From assembly GCA_938084845.1 (NCBI GenBank), contig CALKEB010000043.1:1-45643 (forward strand): DNA of 45,643 bases, written 5' to 3'. The DNA is from an uncultured Polaribacter sp. (GTDB taxonomy: Bacteria > Bacteroidota > Bacteroidia > Flavobacteriales > Flavobacteriaceae). Below the pieces are notes generated by a model, which was given only the letters and a program-made list of their open reading frames with translations, searched no databases and was not told the DNA's origin. The position numbers were made by a program, and so were the translations under genes. Shown here in pieces: positions 9,850 through 18,052 of this stretch (position 1 is its first letter; the number at the start of each line of letters is the position of its first letter).

Positions 9850-9857
9850 TATATTTG
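9850..9857 (+). promoter_or_regulatory. -7 element for ung
   Basis: TATATTTG matches TAnnTTTG and lies 24 bases before the ung ATG, in the 37-base gap between the divergent mutS2 and ung genes. No good TTG is seen at the -33 position. Confidence 0.5.
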
Positions 9858-9881
9858 ACTTTACTACAAAAATAAGAAACA

Positions 9882-10547
9882 ATGCAGGTAAAAATAGCTG
9901 AACCTTGGAAAAATATTTTAAAAGAAGAATTTGAAAAACCGTATTTTAAAGAGCTGGCTATTTTTGTTAAAAATGATTATCAAAATTTTACATGCTATCC
10001 CAAAGGATCTGATATTTTTGCAGCTTTTGATTTTTGTAGTTTTAATGATCTAAAAGTAGTTATTCTCGGTCAAGACCCATACCATGGTCCAAATCAAGCA
10101 AATGGTTTGTGCTTTTCAGTGAAAGAAGGAGTACCACATCCACCATCATTAATTAACATTTTTAAAGAAATTTCTACAGATCTAAATCTACCTTACCCCA
10201 AAAGTGGTAATTTAGAGCATTGGGCAAAACAGGGAGTTTTACTATTAAATGCCACGCTAACTGTAAGAGCACATGAGGCAGGAAGTCATCAAAAACAGGG
10301 TTGGGAAGAGTTTACAGATCAAGTAATTCAAAAGATTTCCAATCAAAAAGAAGGTATCATTTTTTTACTTTGGGGTGGTTTTGCCAAAAAGAAAGCAAAA
10401 CTTATAGACGCCAAAAAACATTATATTCTTGAGTCTGGGCATCCATCGCCATTAAGTGCCAATAGAGGCTATTGGTTTGGAAACCATCATTTCTCTAAAA
10501 CCAATGTACTACTTTCTAATTTAAAAAAGACTGTAATAAATTGGTAG
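9882..10547 (+). CDS. ung: Uracil-DNA glycosylase, family 1
   Basis: Removes uracil from DNA after cytosine deamination or dUTP incorporation, starting base-excision repair. The 221-residue protein has the catalytic water-activating loop GQDPYHGPNQANGLCFSV, the PPSLINIFKEI proline loop, the LLLNATLTV uracil-binding strand and the HPSPLSANRG leucine/histidine loop. Length matches the family. Its 3' end overlaps the convergent glycosyltransferase gene by 32 bases. Confidence 0.97.
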   Translation: MQVKIAEPWKNILKEEFEKPYFKELAIFVKNDYQNFTCYPKGSDIFAAFDFCSFNDLKVVILGQDPYHGPNQANGLCFSVKEGVPHPPSLINIFKEISTDLNLPYPKSGNLEHWAKQGVLLLNATLTVRAHEAGSHQKQGWEEFTDQVIQKISNQKEGIIFLLWGGFAKKKAKLIDAKKHYILESGHPSPLSANRGYWFGNHHFSKTNVLLSNLKKTVINW

Positions 10548-11544
10548 GGATTACTTTTTTATTGTAATAAGGCAATAAGATAAATTCTATAATATCTTCT
10601 GTAGAATCTTTATATTCTATATTTTTTATTGGCTCTGTTTGAAGCCATCCAATTATTTTATGTAAACTTTTTTTGTTTAATTTTTTTAAAACAGTTACTC
10701 TCATCTTTTCTAAAGCTAAAGCATTACATTTTTGCTCGTACTGATTCTTCATAGGAATTACTAAGAGTTTTTTACGCAAAAATAAGGCCTCAGAAGGTGT
10801 TTCAAAGCCAGCACCACATAAAATTCCATTAGATGAAGACATGCTTTTTATAAAATCAAACTCATTGATCGGGTAAATTGTAATATTTTTTTTAAAAATT
10901 AAGCTGTTTGTTTGTTTAGAAAAAATATGCCATTTTACGATTGGTATTATTGATACTATTTTTGCAATTCTATCATGATGATAGGCAGGTAAGTAAATCG
11001 TATAATGTCCTTTATTAGAAACTTTAGTTTCTCTTATTTTTTTTCTTATGATAGGAAGAAAAATAGAAGGATGATAATTTTTAAAATGAAATCCATATTT
11101 ATTTTTTGAAGGGGCATAATATTTTAAAATTAGTTTTTCTAAAATATGATTTCTATAGGATGGAACGGCTTTATTGATGATTGCATTTTGATGACTTAAT
11201 GAGACAATATCTGTATTAGTCAATTTTGCAGCCCAAGCAGAAACAGGTTCAAAATCATTTATTACTAAATCGTATTCTTCTAAAGATAAACTTTTAACTT
11301 CTTTTATAAATCGTTTTAAATTCATCTTTTTATAAGACTTCCAAAAGTCAATACCTCCTTTTTTACCGTTTGTGAAGTTTAATCCGTGAAATTTAAATTT
11401 TATTGGATACTCTAATTCAATATCACATTCATTACCACTTATTAAAAGATCTACCTCTGCTTTTTTTCTTAGGATTGGAACTATTTCTTTTGCTCTAGTA
11501 ATATGTCCATTTCCTGTACCTTGGATAGCGTAAAGTATTTTCAT
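10516..11544 (-). CDS. Glycosyltransferase, GT28/MurG-like fold
   Basis: A 342-residue protein with the N-terminal GTGNGHITRAKEI motif, like the GHxxR loop of MurG and MGDG synthase type enzymes, and a C-terminal donor-binding region (CGAGFETPSEALFLRKKLLVIPMKNQYEQ) with the conserved G-x-G-x-x-T-x-x-E pattern and acidic-Gln end. It is most likely a cytoplasmic or membrane-associated sugar transferase of the small CHP00661-type family; the acceptor is unknown. The start lies 1 base after the stop of the LpxH-like gene, so the two are translationally coupled and may act on the same envelope glycolipid (inference). Confidence 0.85.
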   Translation of the reverse strand: MKILYAIQGTGNGHITRAKEIVPILRKKAEVDLLISGNECDIELEYPIKFKFHGLNFTNGKKGGIDFWKSYKKMNLKRFIKEVKSLSLEEYDLVINDFEPVSAWAAKLTNTDIVSLSHQNAIINKAVPSYRNHILEKLILKYYAPSKNKYGFHFKNYHPSIFLPIIRKKIRETKVSNKGHYTIYLPAYHHDRIAKIVSIIPIVKWHIFSKQTNSLIFKKNITIYPINEFDFIKSMSSSNGILCGAGFETPSEALFLRKKLLVIPMKNQYEQKCNALALEKMRVTVLKKLNKKSLHKIIGWLQTEPIKNIEYKDSTEDIIEFILLPYYNKKVIPTNLLQSFLN

Positions 11545-11545
11545 A

Positions 11546-12433
11546 TTATAATTTTTTAGTATTTTGAATGTTAAATTCTTCTAGTAGTTCATTAAAAATA
11601 ATAGCATTATCCTGTTTCTTATTTTTATTTTTTTCTTTTTTCTCTTTGTCTTTTTTCTCTTTTTCTAAGCTTCTTGCAAATTCGTCTTTTTGGTATTCAT
11701 AAAGAGACCATTCTTTATTGTTGTATTCTAGTGCTGTTAAGTTTTCTATCCAATCACCAGAATTTAGGTAAAGCGTCTGACCTTTACTATTTTTTATAGT
11801 TCGAATTTCGGGTTGGTGTATGTGACCACAAACTACATAATCATATTCATTTTCTATAGCAATGTCTGAAGCTGTTTTTTCGAAATTATTTATAAACTTT
11901 ATAGCGCCTTTTAAACTGTTTTTTATCTTTTTTGACAAGGAGAGTTTACCATAGCCAAATAGCTTACTGCACCAATTCACTAAAGTGTTTAATAATATTA
12001 ATAAGTCATATCCTTTTCCTCCTAATTTTGCAAGCCATTTAGAATGTTTCATTGTTATGTCAAAAACATCACCATGAAAAATCCATGCTTTTTTGTCATT
12101 TAGTTCAAGTATGAGCTTATTCACTATTTGAAAATTCCCTAGTTTAAATGATTTGAATTTTCGAAGCATTTCATCGTGGTTTCCAGTAATGTAATATACT
12201 TCAGTTTCATTTGTAAGTAAAGAGGTTATGTGTTTTAACACACTCATATGACTTTTAGGGAAATACCGTTTGTTAAATTGCCAGATATCTTTAATATCTC
12301 CATTTAACACTAGTGTTTTGGGGTTAATCGTTTTTAAGTAATTTAGTAATTCTTTAGCTCTGCAACCATAAGTGCCAAGGTGTACGTCTGAGATTACAAC
12401 TAATTCAACAGGACGTTTTTTAACTTTTATCAT
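11546..12433 (-). CDS. Metallophosphoesterase, UDP-2,3-diacylglucosamine diphosphatase (LpxH)-like
   Basis: A 295-residue calcineurin-type phosphoesterase. All metal-binding blocks are present: SDVHLG, NGDIKDIWQ, TGNHDEMLRK, FHGDVFD and CGHIHQPE. The family includes LpxH, which splits UDP-2,3-diacylglucosamine to lipid X in lipid A synthesis; flavobacterial members of this size are usually assigned that role, but it could act on another phospho-lipid. The last 50 residues are a very charged Lys/Glu tail (KEKKDKEKKEK...), probably disordered. Operon with the glycosyltransferase downstream, fitting an envelope glycolipid role. Confidence 0.82.
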   Translation of the reverse strand: MIKVKKRPVELVVISDVHLGTYGCRAKELLNYLKTINPKTLVLNGDIKDIWQFNKRYFPKSHMSVLKHITSLLTNETEVYYITGNHDEMLRKFKSFKLGNFQIVNKLILELNDKKAWIFHGDVFDITMKHSKWLAKLGGKGYDLLILLNTLVNWCSKLFGYGKLSLSKKIKNSLKGAIKFINNFEKTASDIAIENEYDYVVCGHIHQPEIRTIKNSKGQTLYLNSGDWIENLTALEYNNKEWSLYEYQKDEFARSLEKEKKDKEKKEKNKNKKQDNAIIFNELLEEFNIQNTKKL

Positions 12434-12464
12434 TCTTAAATATTGAATAATTAGCGTTAAATAC

Positions 12465-12513
12465 GTTACATGCTATTCAGGGAAAACCGTGCTAAGGTCA
12501 AATAAAATGTAAC
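12465..12513. other. Possible structured element upstream of the LpxH-like gene
   Basis: A 7-base inverted repeat, GTTACAT at 12465-12471 and ATGTAAC at 12507-12513, encloses a block (CAGGGAAAACCGTGCTAAGG) that is clearly more GC-rich than the surrounding AT-rich DNA. It lies 32-80 bases upstream of the LpxH-like start codon and could be a leader RNA structure or a small RNA. I do not recognise a known family. Confidence 0.3.
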
Positions 12514-12620
12514 TCTAATTTATTCAAAAATAGAAGTGTAATGTGTTTTAATTATAAATTAATAATGATTAAAAAGTAACCTAACCATTATAAAAAAGTT
12601 GATTTAATGTTTTTTTAAAG

Positions 12621-12640
12621 TTAACTAAAACATTAGTTAA
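12621..12640. promoter_or_regulatory. Perfect 8-base inverted repeat, operator-like
   Basis: TTAACTAA, a 4-base spacer AACA, then TTAGTTAA. No T-run follows on either strand, so it is not an obvious terminator. It lies between the lipoprotein gene stop (12670) and the LpxH-like gene, and could bind a dimeric regulator. Confidence 0.35.
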
Positions 12641-12669
12641 GAGGTAGGGTAACGAATAAGAAATGGGTC

Positions 12670-12807
12670 TTAAATTAATGCGAACTGCTGTGAATTATTC
12701 GTAATTTCTGAGTTAGAAGCCAATCCACATGAAGACGAAGTGCTTCTACATGAAGATAAACTAATAAGACCTAAAATACATACTGCAATACAAATTATTT
12801 TTTTCAT
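12670..12807 (-). CDS. Small 45-residue lipoprotein
   Basis: The minus strand reads MKKIICIAVCILGLISLSSC followed by RSTSSSCGLASNSEITNNSQQ... and a TAA stop. It has a two-lysine N-region, a hydrophobic core and a lipobox LSSC with the lipidated Cys at residue 20, leaving a mature peptide of only 26 residues with one more cysteine (Cys27, in a Ser-rich CRSTSSSCGLA motif). It begins 17 bases after the stop of the binding-fold protein gene and is the last gene of that operon. The mature part is too short for an enzyme; a role as a membrane-anchored peptide is all that can be said. Confidence 0.72.
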   Translation of the reverse strand: MKKIICIAVCILGLISLSSCRSTSSSCGLASNSEITNNSQQFALI

Positions 12808-12824
12808 TCTTTTTAATTTACGAT

Positions 12825-13685
12825 TTAAAGGTACATATTTTTTATGAAATCACTTGAATTTTTCTTCTTTTCAATAACGTTAAAAAAGATCATTTTATTT
12901 TGAATTCGAGTTATTATGTTTTTTGTAATTTTTTTTCCACTATTCCAATTTGTAATTTTTAACCATTCTTTAATGTCGGGTAATTTTTGTTCGTAGCGTT
13001 TGGAAAGCGTGGACTCTATATGTGGAATATTTTTAAACGTTTTTGTTTTTTTATTAATGATTTCTAATATTTTCTGAACTTCTCTATAGTTTTTTTCTAG
13101 CACTTCATTTCTAACAGCGATCACAAAACATGGCCATGGAGTAGGGCAGTCTTTAATTCTTCTAAATATTCCTTTATCGACTAAAGGTTTTGTAGTGAAA
13201 TGTTCCCACATAAAATAATCTACATCTCCGTTTTGTAATGCTATTATACCACCTTCTAAGTTATTGACAACTTTAAATTTAAGCTTTGAAACATCCCAAC
13301 CCTGATTGTAAGCATTTACTATTGCCATTAAATGAGAACCAGATCCATGTCTACTTATGGCAATAGTAGCATGTTGTAAATCATGAATTGTTTTAAATTT
13401 TGAATTTGCAGCCACATGTATGCCCCAAACTAAAGGAGATTGTACAAAAGTTTGTACTATTTTAGAAGGATTTCCATTCGCAATATCTTTAATAATACCC
13501 TCCGTTAAAACAATCGCAATGTCCACCTCTCCGTTTCTTAAGGCATTACACATTTCTCCAGTACCTCCAGGAAAGTCTTTCCATCTTAAATTGATATTAT
13601 TGTTGGTATACTCTTTATTTTTTAATGTTAAATACCATGGATAATTAAAATGTTCAGGTACTCCACCAACTCTCAGGTTTATCAT
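12825..13685 (-). CDS. Periplasmic-binding-protein fold (PBP2) protein without export signal
   Basis: A 286-residue type 2 substrate-binding protein related to the SsuA/THI5/TauA group: MINLRVGGVPEHFNYPWYL, GEVDIAIVLTEG, the hinge-side TIAISRHGSGSHL, LQNGDVDYFMWEHFTTKPL and WPCFVIAVRNEVL. It starts directly with the first beta strand, without signal peptide or lipobox, and so should be cytosolic. This matches what I remember of the Ca3427-like PBP2 group, shared by fungi and Bacteroidota. No ABC transporter subunits are nearby. The start codon directly abuts the stop of the nucleoside phosphorylase gene (0 bases between), so the ligand may be a nucleoside- or base-derived compound (inference). 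Confidence 0.85.
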   Translation of the reverse strand: MINLRVGGVPEHFNYPWYLTLKNKEYTNNNINLRWKDFPGGTGEMCNALRNGEVDIAIVLTEGIIKDIANGNPSKIVQTFVQSPLVWGIHVAANSKFKTIHDLQHATIAISRHGSGSHLMAIVNAYNQGWDVSKLKFKVVNNLEGGIIALQNGDVDYFMWEHFTTKPLVDKGIFRRIKDCPTPWPCFVIAVRNEVLEKNYREVQKILEIINKKTKTFKNIPHIESTLSKRYEQKLPDIKEWLKITNWNSGKKITKNIITRIQNKMIFFNVIEKKKNSSDFIKNMYL

Positions 13686-14555
13686 TTATTCAACTAATTT
13701 TTTTAATGTATATACGATTAAGTTCTCTACTACTTCTGTTGGATTTTTACTAAATGTACCATTGGCTCTATTTGCTAAAATAGCATTCATAGAAACTGCA
13801 TGATGTCCTAACAGTTTTGATAAACCGTAAATTGCAGAAGTTTCCATTTCTAAATTTGTAATTCGTTTTCCTTCATAATTAAAACTGTCTATTTTGGCAT
13901 TTAAATGAGCGTCTTGCAAAGCCAAACGTAAAACTCTTCCTTGTGGTCCATAAAAACCACCAGCAGTAGCTGTAATTCCCGCTTTAATTTGCGGAGAATT
14001 AAATTTTTTAGACAAACCACTACTAGAAGAAATAAGTAGTGGAGCTGCTTTTTTTTCACTCCAATTAGTATGATTGATAAAAGCATTTTCTATGGTTGGG
14101 TGTCCAATGCTATTTATTTCATAAGCTTGTAACATACCATTTAAATCTAAGGCATAATCACTCATTAAAAAAGTATCAACAGCAATATCTTTTTGGAGAG
14201 ATCCAGAAGTTCCAATTCGTACAATAGACAATGCAGTATGCTCTTTTTTAATATTTCTTGTCTTAAAATCAATATTAACCAATGCGTCCAATTCATTTAA
14301 AACAATATCTATATTGTCTGGACCTATTCCTGTTGAAATTACTGTTAAACGATTGTTTTTGTATACACCAGTAGTTGTTTTAAACTCGCGTTTTTGAATT
14401 GAAAATTCAATACTATCAAAATGTTTTGTTACTTGATCTACTCTGTCTTGGTCTCCAACAAAAATAACCGTATTAGAAATATGTTCTGGCAGTAAATTTA
14501 AGTGATAAATACTGCCGTCTTTATTTAAGATTAATTCAGATTTTTGTATAGACAT
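13686..14555 (-). CDS. Nucleoside phosphorylase (uridine phosphorylase-like)
   Basis: Phosphorolysis of a nucleoside to base and ribose-1-phosphate, in nucleoside salvage. The 289-residue protein belongs to the PNP/UDP family: PEHISNTVIFVGDQDRVDQV near the N-terminus, phosphate-binding VISTGIGPDNIDIVLNEL, RIGTSGSLQ, and the ribose-site stretch NLEMETSAIYGLSKLLGHHAVSMNAI. The N-terminal layout is closest to uridine phosphorylases, but the substrate is not certain. Zero bases separate it from DUF1835 upstream and the PBP2 gene downstream, a very tight translational unit. Confidence 0.9.
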   Translation of the reverse strand: MSIQKSELILNKDGSIYHLNLLPEHISNTVIFVGDQDRVDQVTKHFDSIEFSIQKREFKTTTGVYKNNRLTVISTGIGPDNIDIVLNELDALVNIDFKTRNIKKEHTALSIVRIGTSGSLQKDIAVDTFLMSDYALDLNGMLQAYEINSIGHPTIENAFINHTNWSEKKAAPLLISSSSGLSKKFNSPQIKAGITATAGGFYGPQGRVLRLALQDAHLNAKIDSFNYEGKRITNLEMETSAIYGLSKLLGHHAVSMNAILANRANGTFSKNPTEVVENLIVYTLKKLVE

Positions 14556-15500
14556 TTAGGAAGTAATTTGAAATAACTTATTCGATTGATTGTAATGTAA
14601 AAAGTTATATTTTTTTGCGCCACCAAGATAAGAAAAGTCATCTCTTAAATTTGCATAATAGTTAGTTTCATTATTTAAAACTTTTGTTCCTTTTTTAGTC
14701 AATAAAATAGACTGTTTTGTTTCAAACAAATCACTTAATTGAACTATACTTTTTTGATATTGAAGATCTCCAAAACCATAGTCATTTTCTTGTTTTAGTA
14801 AATATTTTATAAGTTTTTGTTTCGTTTTTGGTTGGTTTTGAGCTATTGTTTCTAGAATTGTATTTTCTATGGTATTTAATCCATTTTCAAATGATGGAAA
14901 ACGCTTTAGGTGGGCTTCTAAGGCTGGTATTAAATACTTTAAGTTTGTAGTATGTTTTATTTTACTGATTGTTTCTAAACGTAAAGGAGAACTAGAACAG
15001 TAAAGTTGCCATATATAATCTGCGAAGGCAATATCATCTTGGGTAAGTAGTATTCTATTTTTATAATGCTGTTTTAATTGTGCCTCATTTAAGTCCGTTA
15101 ACGCATGCATTTTTTGAGAAGTATTTACTTTACCACTGCATACTAAAGAAATAAGATGCCCTTTTCGGTGTCTTTTTAACCAACTTAATAATGCAATTAA
15201 ATTTATTTGACAAAATAAATCATACTCAAACCACAATACAATTTCATTGTGCTCTTTTTTCTGACAAAGTGTTTTGTATTCTTTAACAGTATAGGCTATG
15301 AATTTTTTTTTGCTAATCTGATAATTTTTTTCAAAAAAATGAAACCTATTTTTCCAAAAAGACTCGCTTCCTACATTTGATGTAGTTTTGCCTTCACACA
15401 ACATTTCTCTCCAAGTAATAAAATCACCTTTAAATTGTAGATTTTTTAGGTAATTGGTGGTGAAATCACCATTGGTAATATGAAGTGTTTTTGAATTCAT
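14556..15500 (-). CDS. DUF1835 domain protein
   Basis: A 314-residue soluble protein with the DUF1835 N-terminal signature: LHITNGDFTTNYL, then FKGDFITWREMLCEGKT and later NEIVLWFEYDLFCQINLIALLSWL. The biochemical function of the family is not established. The C-terminal part (residues about 190-300) is helical and contains a winged-helix-like stretch (FGDLQYQKSIVQLSDLF...LTKKGTKVL). It sits at the head of the DUF1835-phosphorylase-PBP2 unit, 22 bases after the YciH gene. Confidence 0.83.
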   Translation of the reverse strand: MNSKTLHITNGDFTTNYLKNLQFKGDFITWREMLCEGKTTSNVGSESFWKNRFHFFEKNYQISKKKFIAYTVKEYKTLCQKKEHNEIVLWFEYDLFCQINLIALLSWLKRHRKGHLISLVCSGKVNTSQKMHALTDLNEAQLKQHYKNRILLTQDDIAFADYIWQLYCSSSPLRLETISKIKHTTNLKYLIPALEAHLKRFPSFENGLNTIENTILETIAQNQPKTKQKLIKYLLKQENDYGFGDLQYQKSIVQLSDLFETKQSILLTKKGTKVLNNETNYYANLRDDFSYLGGAKKYNFLHYNQSNKLFQITS

Positions 15501-15522
15501 GTAATGGTACTAAAATAATTTT

Positions 15523-15846
15523 TTACCCTCCAACTCTTTTTACATAAAACCCTTTTTCTTTTAACATCACCATAATTTTGTCTCTATAATCTCCTTGAAT
15601 TATTATTTTATCATCTTTGAAGCTTCCTCCTACAGATAATTTTTTCTTTATTTCTTTTGCTAAAAGTTTAAAATCAGCAGTAGCTCCATTATAGCCATCT
15701 AAAATTGTTATAGGTTTTCCTTTTCTTTTTTCATATTTACAAAGAATTGGTTCTTCCTGTAACCAGATATCAGATTTTTTTAATATTGGTTCAGGGGTTT
15801 CCTTATGGTCTGGAAATAAGTTTTTTAATTGATCTTTAAAGTCCAT
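15523..15846 (-). CDS. YciH/SUI1 (eIF1-like) translation factor
   Basis: A 107-residue protein of the SUI1 family, bacterial relatives of eIF1 that influence start-site fidelity on the 30S subunit. The conserved core is RKGKPITILDGYNGATADFKLLAKEIKKKLSVGGSFKD followed by IIIQGDYRDKIMVMLKEKGFYVKRVGG, which matches the usual GxxVTxIxG, KxLKxxxGxGG and IxxQGD blocks. Full length. The gene starts 1 base after the stop of the oxygenase gene. Confidence 0.92.
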   Translation of the reverse strand: MDFKDQLKNLFPDHKETPEPILKKSDIWLQEEPILCKYEKRKGKPITILDGYNGATADFKLLAKEIKKKLSVGGSFKDDKIIIQGDYRDKIMVMLKEKGFYVKRVGG

Positions 15847-15847
15847 G

Positions 15848-16795
15848 CTATTTTTTAAGTCCTAACTCTTTTAGTCGTTCGTCTAAAAACTCCCCTGCAG
15901 TAATATCTTCGTATTTTTTTGGTGTTTTCACATCAATACAATTCTCTAAAACATTTAATTTCATATCAGAAACAGGGTGCATAAAAAACGGAATAGAGTA
16001 CCTAGAAGTTCCCCATTGTTCTTTTGGAGGATTGGTTACTCTATGGATGGTAGATTTTAGTTTGTTATTACTGTGTCTAGATAACATATCGCCTACATTA
16101 ATCATTAGTTCATCTGGTTGTGCAATAGCATCTATCCATTCTCCATCATGGTTTTGCACTTGTAACCCTTTACCTTGTGCACCCATTAGAAGTGTAATAA
16201 GATTAATGTCTCCATGCGCAGCTGCTCTCTCAGCTCCTTTTGGTTCCGTTTTTATTGGCGGATAATGTATGGGTCTTAAAATACTGTTTCCATCTTTAAT
16301 GTATTGGTCAAAATAGATTTCTTCTAATCCTAAATGCAGTGCCAAAGACCTTAAGACGTATTTTGCAGTTTTTTCTAACATCTTATACGTTTTTTCACCT
16401 ACTTTGTTAAATGTGTCTAATTCTTCTACAATAACATTTTTGGGATATTCATTCGCATATTTAGAAGCCTTATCTACATATTGTCCAAAATGCCAAAACT
16501 CTTTTAAATCGGCCTCTTTTTTACCTTTTGCAGATTCTTTACCAAAAGAGACATAGCCTCTTTGACCTCCAATTCCGGGAATTTCATATTTCTTTTTTAT
16601 TGCGATTGGTAAATCAAAAAAATTCTTTATTTCTGTGTAAAGATTTTCAACTAATTTTTCATCTAAAAAATGTCCCTTTAAAGCAACAAAGCCAATATTT
16701 TCGTAAGCATGACCTATTTCATCGATGAATTTTTGCTTTCTAGATGCACTATCAGATAAAAAGTCTTCTAAATTTACAGTTGGAATTTTATTCAT
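15848..16795 (-). CDS. Isopenicillin N synthase-like Fe(II)/2-oxoglutarate oxygenase
   Basis: A 315-residue non-haem iron oxygenase. The iron triad is visible: His194-x-Asp196 in AAHGDINLITLL and His251 in STIHRVTNPP; the 2-oxoglutarate-binding Arg-x-Ser is in SRYSIPFFMHP. The N-terminal domain (IPTVNLEDFLS..., ENIGFVALKGHFL) is of the DIOX_N type. Proteins of this type in flavobacteria are annotated as IPNS-like oxygenases with unknown substrate; beta-lactam synthesis is not implied, as no partner synthetase is here. It is the first gene of the minus-strand operon running down to 12670. Confidence 0.9.
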   Translation of the reverse strand: MNKIPTVNLEDFLSDSASRKQKFIDEIGHAYENIGFVALKGHFLDEKLVENLYTEIKNFFDLPIAIKKKYEIPGIGGQRGYVSFGKESAKGKKEADLKEFWHFGQYVDKASKYANEYPKNVIVEELDTFNKVGEKTYKMLEKTAKYVLRSLALHLGLEEIYFDQYIKDGNSILRPIHYPPIKTEPKGAERAAAHGDINLITLLMGAQGKGLQVQNHDGEWIDAIAQPDELMINVGDMLSRHSNNKLKSTIHRVTNPPKEQWGTSRYSIPFFMHPVSDMKLNVLENCIDVKTPKKYEDITAGEFLDERLKELGLKK

Positions 16796-16909
16796 TTCTT
16801 TAATATTTTGACTAAAACAAGTTTTTAAATTTACAAAAAAAGATGCGTTCTTCTTTCATGTAAAAATCTTTGCTTTATTTTAACCAGTTTAAAAGTGTTT
16901 TTTAACTAT

Positions 16910-17617
16910 TTATTTTTTTACAAATGGAATGGTATACGCTATGGTATAGTTAAAACCAAACCCTGTTTTACTTTCAAAGATTCTATTAAAACCAGGAGCA
17001 TAAAGTGTTTTAAAATTAGTTGGCTCTTTTACACTCATTAGTATTTTGTAACTAGCACTAAAGCTTACAAAAATATTTTTTAAAGTTTCTACTTTAAAAC
17101 CTACCATTAATTCAGACCAATGAGCGTTTAAATCAGATGTTGTATTTGGTGTAAAAGTAGTATTACTAAAATACGTATCACTTATATTAGATGAAAAACT
17201 ATTTAAAGTTTGTTTAAACTTACTAAAGCCATATCTATATCCAACAAAAATCTCATTATTCATATCTAGCCAATTTTCATAAGCATTAAAGTTAAATCCC
17301 AATCTAATATAATTTCCTTTTGCAGTAGAATTGGTATAATATTCTTTACTGGTATGCTCCTCAAAACCAATTTCAGTAGCTAAGAAAAAACGTTTAGATA
17401 GCCTGTAATCTACAACAATTTCTATACCAGAATTATATGAATCGTTTGCAGCTGCTAGTATAGGCTTACTTATATCCATCCCTAAACGAAGACCATAAGC
17501 CGTTTTATAAACCATAGAATCTTTGATTATTTCTTTATTTTTTGTAGCGTCTATTTCTTGAGAATACCCAATAACAAAAACAAAAAATAATGCTATGCTA
17601 ATGAAAAATTTGTACAT
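16910..17617 (-). CDS. DUF6048 family outer-membrane-barrel-like protein
   Basis: A 235-residue protein with a signal peptide (MYKFFISIALFFVFVIGYSQ) and a body of alternating beta strands ending in aromatic residues (YGLRLGMDIS, FFLATEIGFEEH, IRLGFNFNAYENW, FVGYRYGFSKF, FNYTIAYTIPFVKK), consistent with a small outer membrane barrel. It resembles the flavobacterial DUF6048 family. It overlaps the end of the DUF6452 lipoprotein gene by 20 bases, so the two are coupled and may form a complex. Function unknown. Confidence 0.8.
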   Translation of the reverse strand: MYKFFISIALFFVFVIGYSQEIDATKNKEIIKDSMVYKTAYGLRLGMDISKPILAAANDSYNSGIEIVVDYRLSKRFFLATEIGFEEHTSKEYYTNSTAKGNYIRLGFNFNAYENWLDMNNEIFVGYRYGFSKFKQTLNSFSSNISDTYFSNTTFTPNTTSDLNAHWSELMVGFKVETLKNIFVSFSASYKILMSVKEPTNFKTLYAPGFNRIFESKTGFGFNYTIAYTIPFVKK

Positions 17618-18050
17618 GAGCTTTATTTTGATTTTCTATAGTTATGGGAATGTTTGGTTCAAAATCATTGATCCAACTGTTGTTAGAAGTAAATGAAACC
17701 TCGTTAAAAATGACTTTATACCCGCAAGAACGAGAAACATATTCGTTTGTTGTACTATAGGAAATGGTAAATTGATTAATAGTGTTGTCTTTAGAAAAAT
17801 AATAAACAGTTTCTAGAGCAGCTGTGTTTAGTGGAATGTAGAGTGAGTCTAAGCTAGCATTTACAAACAAACTATCTTTACCCTCTGCCCATACATATAA
17901 ATTATCTACTTTTTTAATGGTATTTCTATTTGTACTATCGTAGAATCTAAGTATTAAATTTGGTGTAACCGGATTTTGGGTGCAAAAATCATCTTTTTCG
18001 CAACTAAAAAATAGTAAGAGTATACTTATAAGACCAACAGTTTTTTTCAT
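17598..18050 (-). CDS. DUF6452 family lipoprotein
   Basis: A 150-residue protein with a lipoprotein signal (MKKTVGLISILLLFFSC, lipobox FFSC, Cys17) and then CEKDDFCTQNPVTPNLILRFYDS, the conserved start of the DUF6452 family. The mature part is beta-rich, with one further conserved Cys in SRSCGYKVIFNEVS. Likely anchored in the outer membrane. It is followed with a 20-base overlap by DUF6048 and preceded 2 bases away by the pterin dehydratase; the lipoprotein/barrel pairing suggests a joint envelope role that is not known. Confidence 0.82.
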   Translation of the reverse strand: MKKTVGLISILLLFFSCEKDDFCTQNPVTPNLILRFYDSTNRNTIKKVDNLYVWAEGKDSLFVNASLDSLYIPLNTAALETVYYFSKDNTINQFTISYSTTNEYVSRSCGYKVIFNEVSFTSNNSWINDFEPNIPITIENQNKAHVQIFH

Positions 18051-18052
18051 AT

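Noticed and set aside
12825..13685. ABC transporter substrate-binding protein for import
   Set aside because: There is no signal peptide or lipobox and no permease or ATPase gene in the neighbourhood, so a periplasmic transport role is not supported.
15848..16795. Beta-lactam biosynthesis from the isopenicillin N synthase-like protein
   Set aside because: Only the general oxygenase fold is supported; no ACV synthetase or other partner is nearby and the neighbours are housekeeping-type genes.
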